Shown: in pieces, positions 37,590-46,232 of the stretch | Layout: each line of letters starts with the position of its first letter | How positions within the stretch are numbered: the first letter of the stretch is position 1 | DNA from: Eubacterium sp. CAG:252 | GTDB taxonomy: Bacteria > Bacillota > Clostridia > Lachnospirales > Lachnospiraceae | DNA: 64,000 nt | Direction of reading: 5' to 3' | Assembly: GCA_000436535.1 (NCBI GenBank) | Contig: FR886340.1 | Coordinates: forward strand, 66,255-130,254 | The notes under the pieces: generated by a model | The model's input: the letters and a program-made list of their open reading frames with translations, nothing else | Database searches by the model: none | What the model was told of the DNA's origin: nothing | Position numbers and translations under genes: made by a program

Positions 37590-37649
37590 ATACCTTTTTG
37601 GCTGCATAATGTACCCTGCACGGTTATTGACGGAAAAATGTTATATACT
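37590..37649 (+). promoter_or_regulatory. LytTR-type promoter module C
   Basis: ATACCTTTTT (from 37590) and GTACCCTGCA (from 37611), 21 bp apart, with TATACT (37644-37649) starting 33 bp after the second repeat. The spacer TGCATAAT is shared with module B. It lies directly behind the terminator of the kinase gene and faces a region with no large gene. Confidence 0.7.
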
Positions 37650-37655
37650 ACAGAT

Positions 37656-37951
37656 ATGTATCAGATACATAAAGATGCTTGTGGTAGATATGGGATGCAG
37701 CAGTAAAATACTATTATAAGAATTGGCGTCGGAGAGGAGCAGGAGCTTAAGAGAGGAAAAGTCTGATATAAATATAATACAATAGTATTGATGGAGAAAT
37801 ATATATGAAAGCAAGGTACTGTTATATGTACCAGTGAAGTTTATAAGAAGTAAACTGCTTAAATCTTAAATTTTTAAAAATAGATTACAATATTGAATAT
37901 ATATGTTAAAATGTGGTAAGAGTGTATAAAAAGACAGCTCTTACCTTTTTT
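37656..37951 (+). ncRNA. Predicted short transcript (about 300 nt), small RNA or micropeptide mRNA
   Basis: Runs from the start site predicted for module C to a rho-independent terminator: GGTAAGAG (37915-37922) pairing with CTCTTACC (37938-37945), then TTTTTT. Its first bases form ATGTATC-A-GATACAT. One tiny frame has a proper ribosome binding site (GGAG, 8 nt before ATG 37805) and encodes MKARYCYMYQ. The early part shares blocks with the leader behind module B (ATATGG, TGCAGCAG, ATATAAG, TTGG, GGAG in the same order), so it may also be a decayed leader copy. No ORF of normal size is supported in 37342-38124. Confidence 0.45.
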
Positions 37952-38124
37952 ACAATAACATTTACCTATGATATTAAGATGATTGTGCTGCTTGCAAAGC
38001 AAAGTAAAGATTTACAGTTATTGGTCATGGAGATATTCTTTAACATGGATACAAGGTTATGTTATTGTGTTGTTACGTCAACAGATGGTAAGATAATAGT
38101 AATATAAGTCAGAGAGGTCAGCAG

Positions 38125-41094
38125 ATGAGTTTTGATGTATTAAAGAAAATAAAAGAATTGAAGAAATCGGACATGATATGTGCAGAAGGCAGATATGAAC
38201 TTGTTAAGGCAGAAGTGCTTAAGGATATGAATTCAGCCGGTCTTATATTAAGACATAAGAAGTCAGGCGCAAGAGTTGTTGTTATATCCAATGATGATAA
38301 TAACAAAGTATTTTCCATAGGTTTTAAGACACCTCCTTATGATGACACAGGTATGCAGCATATTATAGAACATTCGACTCTGTGTGGTTCAAGAAAGTAT
38401 CCGGTTAAGGATCCTTTTGTAGAGTTATGCAAGGGCTCACTTAACACATTTCTTAATGCAATGACATATCCTGACAAGACAGTATATCCTGTTGCAAGCT
38501 GCAATGATGCGGATTTTAAGAATATTATGGATGTATATATGGATGCCGTATTTTATCCTGATATGTATAACAGGGAAGAGATATTCAAGCAGGAGGGCTG
38601 GCACTATGAGCTTGAAAATGTAGATGATGATATCAAGTATAATGGTGTTGTATTCAATGAGATGAAGGGTGCATTTTCATCAGCAGATGATGTGCTTTCA
38701 AGATATACATTTAACTCATTATTCCCTGATACTGTATACTGCAATGAGTCAGGCGGCGACCCTGCGGTTATCCCAACACTTAAGTATGAGGATTTCTTAA
38801 AGTATCATAAAGAATATTATCATCCATCTAACAGTTATATATATATGTATGGTGATATGGATGTGGATGAAAGACTTAAGTATCTTGATGAAGAATATCT
38901 GTCAGACTTTGATGCAGCTGATGTTGATATACATGCAGATATTCCACTTCAGAAAGCATTTGACAAGCCTGTATATGAAACTAAGCCATACGCTATAACA
39001 GACGATGAACCGTTAGAGGACAACACTTATCTTTCATATAATGTGGTAACTGGTACTTCTGTTGATGCAAAGCTATACCTTGCTATGCAGATACTTGATT
39101 ATGCACTTGTCATGACACCAGGTGCACCTCTTAAGCAGGCACTTATAGATGCTGGTATAAGCACAGATGTGTATTCAAGTTTTGAAACTTCACTTTACCA
39201 GCCAGTGTATTCTATTATTGCAAAGAATGCCAATGAAAAGGACAGGGATACATTTGTAAAGATAATAGAAGATGTATTAAGTGACCTTGTAAAGAATGGT
39301 ATCAATGAAAGAACCATAGCTGCCGGTATTAACTATTATGAGTTTAAGTACAGGGAAGCTGATTATGGTCCATATCCTAAGGGACTTATGTATTATCTTA
39401 CTATGATGGACAGCTGGTTGTATGATGAGTCAAAGCCATTTATCCACATAGAAGCCGGTGATACATTTAAAGAGCTGAAAGAGGATGCTAAGAAGGGATA
39501 CTTTGAAAAACTTATAGATGAGTATATTCTTAATAATAACCACAAGTCAGTTATAGATCTTGTACCTGAATATGGACTTGAAAAGAAGAAGGAAGAAGAG
39601 GAAGCAAGGAAGCTTTTTGAATATAAAAAGACTTTATCAGAGGATGAGCTTAAGGATTTGGTGGAGGATACAAAGGCACTTAAGGAGTATCAGGACACAC
39701 CATCAAGCGAAGAAAATCTTGAGAAAATTCCTATGCTTGAGCTGTCTGATATATCAAGAGAGCCGGCAGAGCAGTATATAGATGTCAAAGATGTTGCAGG
39801 AATGAAGGTTGTACATCATAACCTCTTCACTAATAAGATAGCTTATATACTTCTTTCGTTTAATACACAGGGTGTCAGTGATGAGGATATTCCTTATCTT
39901 GGACTTCTTGGCAGTGTATTAGGTCTTATGGATACTAAGAACTTTACTTATCCAGAGCTTATGAATGAGATTAATATAAACTGTGGCGGTATATCTTCTA
40001 GTGCTGCTGTGTATACAGACAAGGCAGACTTCAGCAAGAACAGTATTATGTATGAGATTAAGGGTAAGGCGTTATATGAGAAAATTCCTTTCGTTCTTGA
40101 TATGATGAAAGAGATTATGTATAACACTAAGTTCACAGACTATAAGAGATTAAAAGAGATTATAGCAAGAATAAGGTCAAGATTTGAGGCTACTATGGCA
40201 GGTTCAGGCCATTCCATAGCTATGCTTGAGGGCTGTGCGCAGTTTTCAGCTTCAGCTTATTATTCAGATATGTTAAAGGGTTATAAGGCATATCAGTTTA
40301 TCATGGAGCTTGATGAAACATTTGATAATAATAAGGAAAATATAGCAGTCAAGCTTTCAGAGCTTGTAAAGATTATATTTAACAAGGCAAATGTTATTGT
40401 AAGTCTTACAGCAGATGATGAAGGTTACAGTCTTTTCTCAGAGGCTTACAGTAAGTTATCAGACGATATGGGCGATGAAAAGCCAGTTGTGGCACAAAGA
40501 AATTATACACCTGTTAATGTAAAGACTGCCTACACAGCGGCCTCACAGGTCCAGTATGTTGCAAGATGTGGTAACTTTGTTAAGGCAGGATATGAATATA
40601 CAGGTGCGCTTAAGGTACTTAAGATTATATTCTCATATGAATATCTGTGGCTTAATGTAAGAGTCAAGGGTGGTGCTTATGGGTGCATGAGTGGCTCTAC
40701 AAGAGAGGGAGATTTCTATATGGTATCATACAGGGATCCTAATCTTGCAAAGACTAATGAAATATATGAAGGTGCGGCAGAATACGTTAAGAATTTCAAT
40801 GTGAGCCGCAGGGATATGGTTAAGTTTATAATAGGAACCATAGGAGAAATGGATTCTCCACTTACACCTTCTGCTAAGGGTATGAGGTCATTTACACACT
40901 ATATGACTAACACGACTATGGATATGTTAAGAAAAGACAGGGCACAGGTGCTTGATGCAACAGTTGAGAGCATAAGGGAGCTTGCACCACTTATAGATGC
41001 AGCGGTTAAGCAGGATTATCTGTGCGTGGTAGGCGGACAGAAAGCCATAAATGAAGCTAAAGATATGTTTGATGTGGTGAAACCGCTTATATAA
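38125..41094 (+). CDS. Zinc metallopeptidase, M16C (PreP/insulinase) family
   Basis: 989 aa, cytoplasmic, no signal peptide. Catalytic inverted zinc motif HxxEH in GMQHIIEHSTLCGS (about residues 75-79), with the distal Glu in NEMKGAF. Four M16 half-domains in one chain, with the helical linker rich in Lys/Glu (about 480-540; EKKKEEEEARKLFEYKKTL) between halves, as in the presequence protease/HypA group. The C-terminal half has VRVKGGAYGCMSG, the usual Arg/Tyr substrate-binding strip. Degrades short peptides in known relatives. Start ATG 38125 after AGAGAGG. Its first codons include a variant of the recurring 19-bp word. Confidence 0.93.
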   Translation: MSFDVLKKIKELKKSDMICAEGRYELVKAEVLKDMNSAGLILRHKKSGARVVVISNDDNNKVFSIGFKTPPYDDTGMQHIIEHSTLCGSRKYPVKDPFVELCKGSLNTFLNAMTYPDKTVYPVASCNDADFKNIMDVYMDAVFYPDMYNREEIFKQEGWHYELENVDDDIKYNGVVFNEMKGAFSSADDVLSRYTFNSLFPDTVYCNESGGDPAVIPTLKYEDFLKYHKEYYHPSNSYIYMYGDMDVDERLKYLDEEYLSDFDAADVDIHADIPLQKAFDKPVYETKPYAITDDEPLEDNTYLSYNVVTGTSVDAKLYLAMQILDYALVMTPGAPLKQALIDAGISTDVYSSFETSLYQPVYSIIAKNANEKDRDTFVKIIEDVLSDLVKNGINERTIAAGINYYEFKYREADYGPYPKGLMYYLTMMDSWLYDESKPFIHIEAGDTFKELKEDAKKGYFEKLIDEYILNNNHKSVIDLVPEYGLEKKKEEEEARKLFEYKKTLSEDELKDLVEDTKALKEYQDTPSSEENLEKIPMLELSDISREPAEQYIDVKDVAGMKVVHHNLFTNKIAYILLSFNTQGVSDEDIPYLGLLGSVLGLMDTKNFTYPELMNEININCGGISSSAAVYTDKADFSKNSIMYEIKGKALYEKIPFVLDMMKEIMYNTKFTDYKRLKEIIARIRSRFEATMAGSGHSIAMLEGCAQFSASAYYSDMLKGYKAYQFIMELDETFDNNKENIAVKLSELVKIIFNKANVIVSLTADDEGYSLFSEAYSKLSDDMGDEKPVVAQRNYTPVNVKTAYTAASQVQYVARCGNFVKAGYEYTGALKVLKIIFSYEYLWLNVRVKGGAYGCMSGSTREGDFYMVSYRDPNLAKTNEIYEGAAEYVKNFNVSRRDMVKFIIGTIGEMDSPLTPSAKGMRSFTHYMTNTTMDMLRKDRAQVLDATVESIRELAPLIDAAVKQDYLCVVGGQKAINEAKDMFDVVKPLI
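38156..38174 (+). repeat. Variant copy of the intragenic 19-bp word
   Basis: AATTGAAGAAATCGGACAT differs at two positions from the word found exactly at 48789, 52395 and 54432. It encodes LKKSDM at residues about 12-17 of the M16C peptidase, in the same frame as the other copies. Confidence 0.6.
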
Positions 41095-41102
41095 TGATAG
41101 CA

Positions 41103-41157
41103 GGGTCAAAAGGTCTAAACCCATATGAGCTTGCTCATAGTTGGGGGCTTTTGACCC
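41103..41157. repeat. Palindromic hairpin after the M16C peptidase gene
   Basis: GGGTCAAAAG (41103-41112) pairs with CTTTTGACCC (41148-41157). Inside, CCCATATGAGC and GCTCATAGTTGGG form a second stem around TT. There is no T-run, so it may be a dispersed palindromic repeat or an RNA-stabilising hairpin rather than a terminator. Confidence 0.75.
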
Positions 41158-41193
41158 CAACATTATGTAATAAATATATGATTGGAGTACAGG

Positions 41194-42171
41194 ATGAATT
41201 TAGATGAAATGCTTAAAGCCAGTGGAATAAGCGGCGGTGCTGCTTCTGGCAATGATAATGTAAAGTCGGGCTTTGTAACATTTATAGGAAGACCTAATGT
41301 CGGTAAGTCAACACTTATGAACCACATTATAGGTCAGAAGATAGCTATAACATCAAATAAGCCACAGACTACAAGAAACAGAATACAGACTGTGTATACA
41401 GATAAGAGAGGACAGATAGTGTTCGTGGATACACCAGGTATACACAAGGCTAAGAACAAGCTTGGTGAGTACATGGTTGGTGCTGCTGAGAAAACTATCA
41501 ATGAAGTTGATGTTATATGCTTTATAGTAGAGCCTACAACATATATAGGTGCGGGCGAGCAGCACATTATTGAGAAGTTAAAGAAAGTGTCAGTGCCTAA
41601 GATACTTGTTATCAATAAAGTGGATACAGTAAAGAAAGAAGAGATACTTCCGGTTATTGACTGTTACAGTAAGGAGCTTGACTTTGACGAGATTATTCCT
41701 GTATCAGCAAGAAACGGAAATAATGTTGATGACCTTGTTGATAGTATATTTAAGTATCTTACTTACGGACCGATGTTTTATGATGAAGATACAGTGACTG
41801 ACCAGCCTATGAGACAGATAGTTGCAGAGCTTATCAGGGAAAAAGCGCTTCATGCTCTTAACGAAGAAATCCCTCATGGCATAGCAGTAGTTATTGACAC
41901 ATTTAAGGACAGAAAGTCGCCAAAAGGTATTATAACTGATATAGATGCTACTATCATATGTGAGAGGGATTCACACAAGGGCATTATCATAGGCAAGGGC
42001 GGTGAAATGCTTAAAAAGATCGGAACGAACGCACGTTACGAGATAGAAAAACAGCTTGGAAATAAAGTTAATCTTAAGCTGTGGGTTAAGGTTAAGAAGG
42101 AATGGCGTGACAGTGATATTCTTATCAAAAACTACGGATATGATAAGAAGGATTTAAAGGATAACAGATGA
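41194..42171 (+). CDS. era: Ribosome-assembly GTPase Era
   Basis: GTPase that binds the 3' end of 16S rRNA during 30S maturation. 325 aa from ATG 41194, 6 nt after GGAG; an in-frame TTG at 41184-41182 region overlaps this site. G1 GRPNVGKST, G2 region TTRNRIQTVYT, G3 DTPGIH, G4 NKVD, G5 SARNG. C-terminal KH domain with IIIGKGGEMLKKIGTNARYE and KLWVKVKKEWRDSD. The N-terminal about 25 residues (Ser/Gly-rich) are extra compared with E. coli Era. Followed by recO, the common order in Bacillota. Confidence 0.97.
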   Translation: MNLDEMLKASGISGGAASGNDNVKSGFVTFIGRPNVGKSTLMNHIIGQKIAITSNKPQTTRNRIQTVYTDKRGQIVFVDTPGIHKAKNKLGEYMVGAAEKTINEVDVICFIVEPTTYIGAGEQHIIEKLKKVSVPKILVINKVDTVKKEEILPVIDCYSKELDFDEIIPVSARNGNNVDDLVDSIFKYLTYGPMFYDEDTVTDQPMRQIVAELIREKALHALNEEIPHGIAVVIDTFKDRKSPKGIITDIDATIICERDSHKGIIIGKGGEMLKKIGTNARYEIEKQLGNKVNLKLWVKVKKEWRDSDILIKNYGYDKKDLKDNR

Positions 42172-42236
42172 TATGTTACCAGTTGAAAATATCAGATTAT
42201 GATATAGCAGTGTGATTGTGAAAGGAGACAGATAAG

Positions 42237-42974
42237 GTGGCTGATATTGTACAGGTAACAGGTTTTATATTGTCCAGTATGCCTGTGGGTGAGTATGACA
42301 GAAGAATAGTGATACTTAGCAAAGAACTTGGTAAGATATCAGCATTTGCCAAAGGCGCTAGAAGACCAAACAGTCATCTTATCGGTGTTACAAGACCATT
42401 TATATTCGGAACCTTTGAATGTTACCGTGGCAGGGATTCTTATACTATATTCAAAGCAGAGGTTAAGAACTACTTTGAGGAACTTGTAAGTGACCTTGAT
42501 AGTGTGTGGTATGGATATTACTTTGCAGAGATAGCAGAATATTATGGTAAGGAGAATCTGGATGCCGCACAGATGCTGAATCTTTTATATGTGTCTTTTA
42601 AAGCACTTACGAATAAGTCTATACCAAACGAGCTTATAAGGTTTATATATGAACTTCGCATGATATCTATTAACGGTGAGTGTCCTGACTTTTTTACATG
42701 CCGGGGCTGTGGTTCACAGGATAAGCTGGATACATATTCGTATACATATAATGGCATGTTCTGCAGTGATTGTCATTCAAAGGTGAAGGATGGTATTAAG
42801 CTGCAGCCATCTACATTATATACATTGCAGTATATAGTTACGGTGGCACTTAATAAGCTGTATACATTTGTTGTGACTGATGAGGTTATGGCAGAATTAA
42901 GAATGGTGACATCAAGAATAGCTGCAGTTACGTTTGATAAGAAGTTTAAATCAAAAGAAATGCTGACAATATAA
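42237..42974 (+). CDS. recO: DNA repair protein RecO
   Basis: Loads RecA at gaps with RecR. 245 aa starting with GTG 42237, after AAGGAG about 10 nt upstream. N-terminal OB fold (VTGFILSSMPVGEYDRRIVILSKELGKISAFAKGARR), helical middle, and a four-Cys zinc finger (CRGCGSQDKL ... FCSDCHSK, about residues 155-180) as in Gram-positive RecO. The start codon is supported by the known era-recO layout and length of about 245 aa. Confidence 0.95.
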   Translation: MADIVQVTGFILSSMPVGEYDRRIVILSKELGKISAFAKGARRPNSHLIGVTRPFIFGTFECYRGRDSYTIFKAEVKNYFEELVSDLDSVWYGYYFAEIAEYYGKENLDAAQMLNLLYVSFKALTNKSIPNELIRFIYELRMISINGECPDFFTCRGCGSQDKLDTYSYTYNGMFCSDCHSKVKDGIKLQPSTLYTLQYIVTVALNKLYTFVVTDEVMAELRMVTSRIAAVTFDKKFKSKEMLTI

Positions 42975-42992
42975 AAAGAAAAGAGGCTTGAT

Positions 42993-43820
42993 ATGGGACA
43001 TAACAACCAGAAAAAGATAGCGGCAATCAATGATTATACAGGATTCGGAAGATGTTCCATAGCGGTGGAGCTGCCTGTTATATCAGCACTTAAAGTACAG
43101 TGCTGTCCGCTCCCGACTTCTGTTTTGTCGAATCATACTGGATTTGACAGCTTTTATTTTGAAGATTTTACAGATAGTATGCCGGCGTATATTGCCGAAT
43201 GGAAAAAACTTAATCTTAAGTTTGATGGGATATGTTCGGGATTTCTTGGTTCACACAGACAGATAAAGATAGTTGAAGATTTTTTTAAAACCTTTAAAAC
43301 AGATGAAAATATTATACTTGTCGATCCGGTTATGGGTGATTATGGCAAGCTGTATTCAACATACACAACGCAGACATGTACAGAGATGAAGAAGCTTGTA
43401 AAGTACGCAGATATACTTACACCTAATCTTACGGAGGCATGTATACTTACAGATGAGGAATATGATGAAAAATGTCCGGGCAGGGAGCTTTTTCGCATAG
43501 CAAAGAAACTATCAGATATGGGACCATCAAAGATAGTTATAACTGGAATAGTAAGAGGCAGGTATATAGCTAACTACTGTTATGAAAAGGGAAGCGAAGG
43601 CTATGAGATAAAGACTATGAAGGTTGGAACACAAAGGTCAGGAACAGGAGATATATTTGCATCGATACTGGCGGCTGATGCAGTGAATGGTGTAGATTTT
43701 CATACATCAGTAAAGAAAGCTTCACAGTTTATAAAGAAATGCATATTAAAGTCGATAGAGCTGGATATACCGGTCACTGACGGAGTATGTTTTGAAGAGC
43801 TTCTTACTACATTAAGATAG
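42993..43820 (+). CDS. Pyridoxal/pyridoxamine kinase-like protein (ribokinase fold)
   Basis: 275 aa, 18 bp after recO. Ribokinase superfamily: AAINDYTGFGRCSIAVELPVISALKVQ at the N-terminus is the PdxK/PdxY-type opening; VDPVMGDYGKLYS, TPNLTEACILT and the C-terminal GSGTGDIFAS (catalytic Asp near 219) complete the kinase core. It should phosphorylate pyridoxal or pyridoxine, or a hydroxymethylpyrimidine-like vitamin. The family in clostridia is usually named pyridoxamine kinase; the exact substrate is not decidable. Confidence 0.86.
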   Translation: MGHNNQKKIAAINDYTGFGRCSIAVELPVISALKVQCCPLPTSVLSNHTGFDSFYFEDFTDSMPAYIAEWKKLNLKFDGICSGFLGSHRQIKIVEDFFKTFKTDENIILVDPVMGDYGKLYSTYTTQTCTEMKKLVKYADILTPNLTEACILTDEEYDEKCPGRELFRIAKKLSDMGPSKIVITGIVRGRYIANYCYEKGSEGYEIKTMKVGTQRSGTGDIFASILAADAVNGVDFHTSVKKASQFIKKCILKSIELDIPVTDGVCFEELLTTLR

Positions 43821-43902
43821 TAAGTGCTTTTTTATGGACAAGATTGTGCAATGTTAAGATGTGCAATTTTCATAGCTTATAAGAAAAGAGGATGAAATAA
43901 TT

Positions 43903-44505
43903 ATGGAAATATTATATAAGGTACACAATAATCTATATGTCAATATGACTAACAAATGTCCTTTTGCATGTACATTCTGTTTAAGACAGACTATGGACAG
44001 AATAGGTGAATCAGACAGGCTGTGGCTTGAAAGGGAACCTGATGTAAATGAGGTTATTGCAGAGTTTGATAAGTGGAACATGGATGATTTTGGTGAGGTT
44101 GTATTCTGTGGCTTTGGTGAACCTACAGAAGCATGGGATAAAATAAGAGAGGTGGCAGCATATGTTAAAAAGACATATAACAAGCCTATAAGAATAAACA
44201 CCAACGGAGCAGGTAATCTTATCAATGGAAGAGATATAGCAGCAGAAATGCCAGGACTTATTGATACTGTATCAATAAGCCTTAACGATCCGGATAAGGA
44301 TGAGTATCATAAGCTTGTAAGAAGCAGATTTGGTGATAAGACCTTCGATGCTATGATAAGCTTTGCAAATGAGTGCGTAAAAAACGGACTCCAGGTGGTT
44401 ATGACTACGGTTGATACAACTATATCACATGAAAAGGAAGAAGAGTGCAGAAAAATATGTGATAAGATAGGTGCGGAATATAGAATCAGGCCATGGGAGT
44501 CATAG
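43903..44505 (+). CDS. Radical SAM protein, TatD-associated type
   Basis: 200 aa. The cluster motif CPFACTFC (CxxxCxxC, residues 19-26) sits in LYVNMTNKCPFACTFCLRQ, followed by GFGEPTEAW, INTNGAGNL and SISLNDPDKDEYHKL, the SAM-binding elements of a compact radical SAM barrel. Proteins of this size and sequence are often encoded next to a TatD-family hydrolase; here no tatD is adjacent. Reaction unknown. Start ATG 43903 after GAGG. Confidence 0.85.
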   Translation: MEILYKVHNNLYVNMTNKCPFACTFCLRQTMDRIGESDRLWLEREPDVNEVIAEFDKWNMDDFGEVVFCGFGEPTEAWDKIREVAAYVKKTYNKPIRINTNGAGNLINGRDIAAEMPGLIDTVSISLNDPDKDEYHKLVRSRFGDKTFDAMISFANECVKNGLQVVMTTVDTTISHEKEEECRKICDKIGAEYRIRPWES

Positions 44506-44599
44506 ATATTTATGAAGCCTTATGTGTGGACTAAGATGTTTTTTAGTTTATGGACTATAAGGTTTTTGAGTTTGCTGGTTGAAATATATATAAGAATGG

Positions 44600-44647
44600 T
44601 ATAGAATTAAAAGGATTATTGTGAGGATAGCAACACCACCCAGGTGT
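44600..44647 (+). promoter_or_regulatory. Leader of glyS with small hairpin
   Basis: TATAGA (44600-44605) with TTGAAA 15 bp upstream is a possible promoter. The leader contains ACACC (44633-44637) and GGTGT (44643-44647). No T-box core (AGGGTGG...) or glycine riboswitch core is seen. Confidence 0.35.
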
Positions 44648-44681
44648 ATGACAGTCCGCAACTTTAGGAGGAATCTAGAAT

Positions 44682-46070
44682 ATGGAAAAGACAATGGAAA
44701 AGATAGTTGCCTTAGCTAAGGCGAGAGGTTTTGTATACCCAGGTTCAGAGATATATGGTGGTCTTGCGAATACATGGGATTACGGCAATCTTGGCGTAGA
44801 ACTTAAGAACAATGTTAAAAAGGCGTGGTGGCAGAAGTTTGTACAGGAAAGCCCATATAATGTTGGCGTAGACTGTGCTATTCTTATGAATCCACAGACA
44901 TGGGTTGCTTCAGGACATCTTGGCGGTTTCTCAGATCCACTTATGGATTGCAAGGATTGCCATGAAAGATTCAGAGCTGATAAGCTTATTGAAGACTGGG
45001 CAGATGAGAATAATTATGATCTTGGCGGTTCAGTAGATGGCTGGACTCAGGAGCAGATGAAGAACTTCATCGATGAGAAGAATATATGCTGTCCTACATG
45101 TGGAAAGCATAACTTTACAGATATAAGACAGTTTAACCTTATGTTTAAGACATTTCAGGGTGTTACAGAGGATGCTAAGAATACAGTATACTTAAGACCT
45201 GAAACAGCACAGGGTATATTTGTCAACTTTAAGAATGTACAAAGAACATCAAGAAAGAAAGTACCTTTTGGTATTGGACAGATAGGTAAGTCATTCCGTA
45301 ATGAGATTACACCTGGTAACTTTACATTCAGAACAAGAGAATTCGAGCAGATGGAACTTGAATTCTTCTGTAAGCCTGGAACAGACCTTGAATGGTTTAC
45401 TTACTGGAGACAGTACTGCATAGACTGGCTTAAGGCACTTGGTATCAAGGAAGATGAGATGAGAGCAAGAGACCATTCACCAGAAGAACTCTGCTTTTAT
45501 TCTAAGGGTACTACAGATATCGAATTCTTATTCCCATTTGGATGGGGTGAGTTATGGGGTATCGCAGACAGAACAGACTACGACCTTACACAGCATCAGA
45601 CAGTATCAGGCGAAGATATGTCATACTTTGATGATGAAGCTAAGGAGAAGTATATTCCATATGTTATCGAGCCATCACTCGGTGCAGACAGAGTTACACT
45701 TGCATTCCTTTGCTCAGCTTATGATGAAGAAGAGCTTGAAGGTGGAGATGTAAGAACAGTTCTTCACTTCCATCCAGCACTTGCACCTGTTAAGATAGGT
45801 ATATTACCACTTTCTAAGAAGCTTAACGAAGGCGCAGAAAAGGTATATGCAGAGCTTTCTAAGTACTATAACTGTGAGTTTGATGACAGAGGAAATATCG
45901 GTAAGAGATACAGAAGACAGGATGAGATAGGTACTCCATTCTGTATAACATATGACTTTGATTCTGAAGAGGATAATGCTGTAACAGTAAGAGACAGAGA
46001 TACTATGCAGCAGGAAAGAGTTAAGATAGAAGATCTTAAGGCATATTTTGAGGATAAGTTCAGATTTTAA
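44682..46070 (+). CDS. glyS: Glycyl-tRNA synthetase, single-chain (alpha2) type
   Basis: Charges tRNA-Gly. 462 aa. Class II motifs: [20 protein letters not shown] near the N-terminus; motif 1 region [35 protein letters not shown]; motif 2 [21 protein letters not shown]; motif 3 [10 protein letters not shown]; anticodon-binding domain at the C-terminus ([19 protein letters not shown] ... [15 protein letters not shown]). CKDC ... CPTCGK suggests a zinc site. This is the eukaryote/archaeal-like dimeric form used by Bacillota such as mycoplasmas and many clostridia, not the alpha2beta2 GlyQS form. Start ATG after AGGAGG. Confidence 0.96.
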   Translation: MEKTMEKIVALAKARGFVYPGSEIYGGLANTWDYGNLGVELKNNVKKAWWQKFVQESPYNVGVDCAILMNPQTWVASGHLGGFSDPLMDCKDCHERFRADKLIEDWADENNYDLGGSVDGWTQEQMKNFIDEKNICCPTCGKHNFTDIRQFNLMFKTFQGVTEDAKNTVYLRPETAQGIFVNFKNVQRTSRKKVPFGIGQIGKSFRNEITPGNFTFRTREFEQMELEFFCKPGTDLEWFTYWRQYCIDWLKALGIKEDEMRARDHSPEELCFYSKGTTDIEFLFPFGWGELWGIADRTDYDLTQHQTVSGEDMSYFDDEAKEKYIPYVIEPSLGADRVTLAFLCSAYDEEELEGGDVRTVLHFHPALAPVKIGILPLSKKLNEGAEKVYAELSKYYNCEFDDRGNIGKRYRRQDEIGTPFCITYDFDSEEDNAVTVRDRDTMQQERVKIEDLKAYFEDKFRF

Positions 46071-46135
46071 TGAGAGATAAAGGTGTATTTCCGGTATAAG
46101 CATTTGCCGGATAACAGCAGTAAGATTATACATTT

Positions 46136-46170
46136 ACGCAGGATTTGTGACATATACATAAATCCTGCGT
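46136..46170. terminator. Perfect hairpin after glyS
   Basis: ACGCAGGATTT (46136-46146) and AAATCCTGCGT (46160-46170) form an 11-bp perfect stem. A T-run is missing, so terminator function is uncertain. Confidence 0.5.
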
Positions 46171-46232
46171 AAAGTATATGTGGGAGAAAATATCATAAAA
46201 GTAGGAAAAGACAGGAATAGGGCAGAAAGTAT

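Noticed and set aside
37913..38107. Open frame of 64 codons before the M16C peptidase
   Set aside because: It begins with GTG without a ribosome binding site and runs through a clear terminator hairpin (37915-37951).
44506..44681. T-box or glycine riboswitch before glyS
   Set aside because: Neither the T-box core AGGGTGG nor a tandem glycine aptamer core is present; only a 5-bp hairpin.
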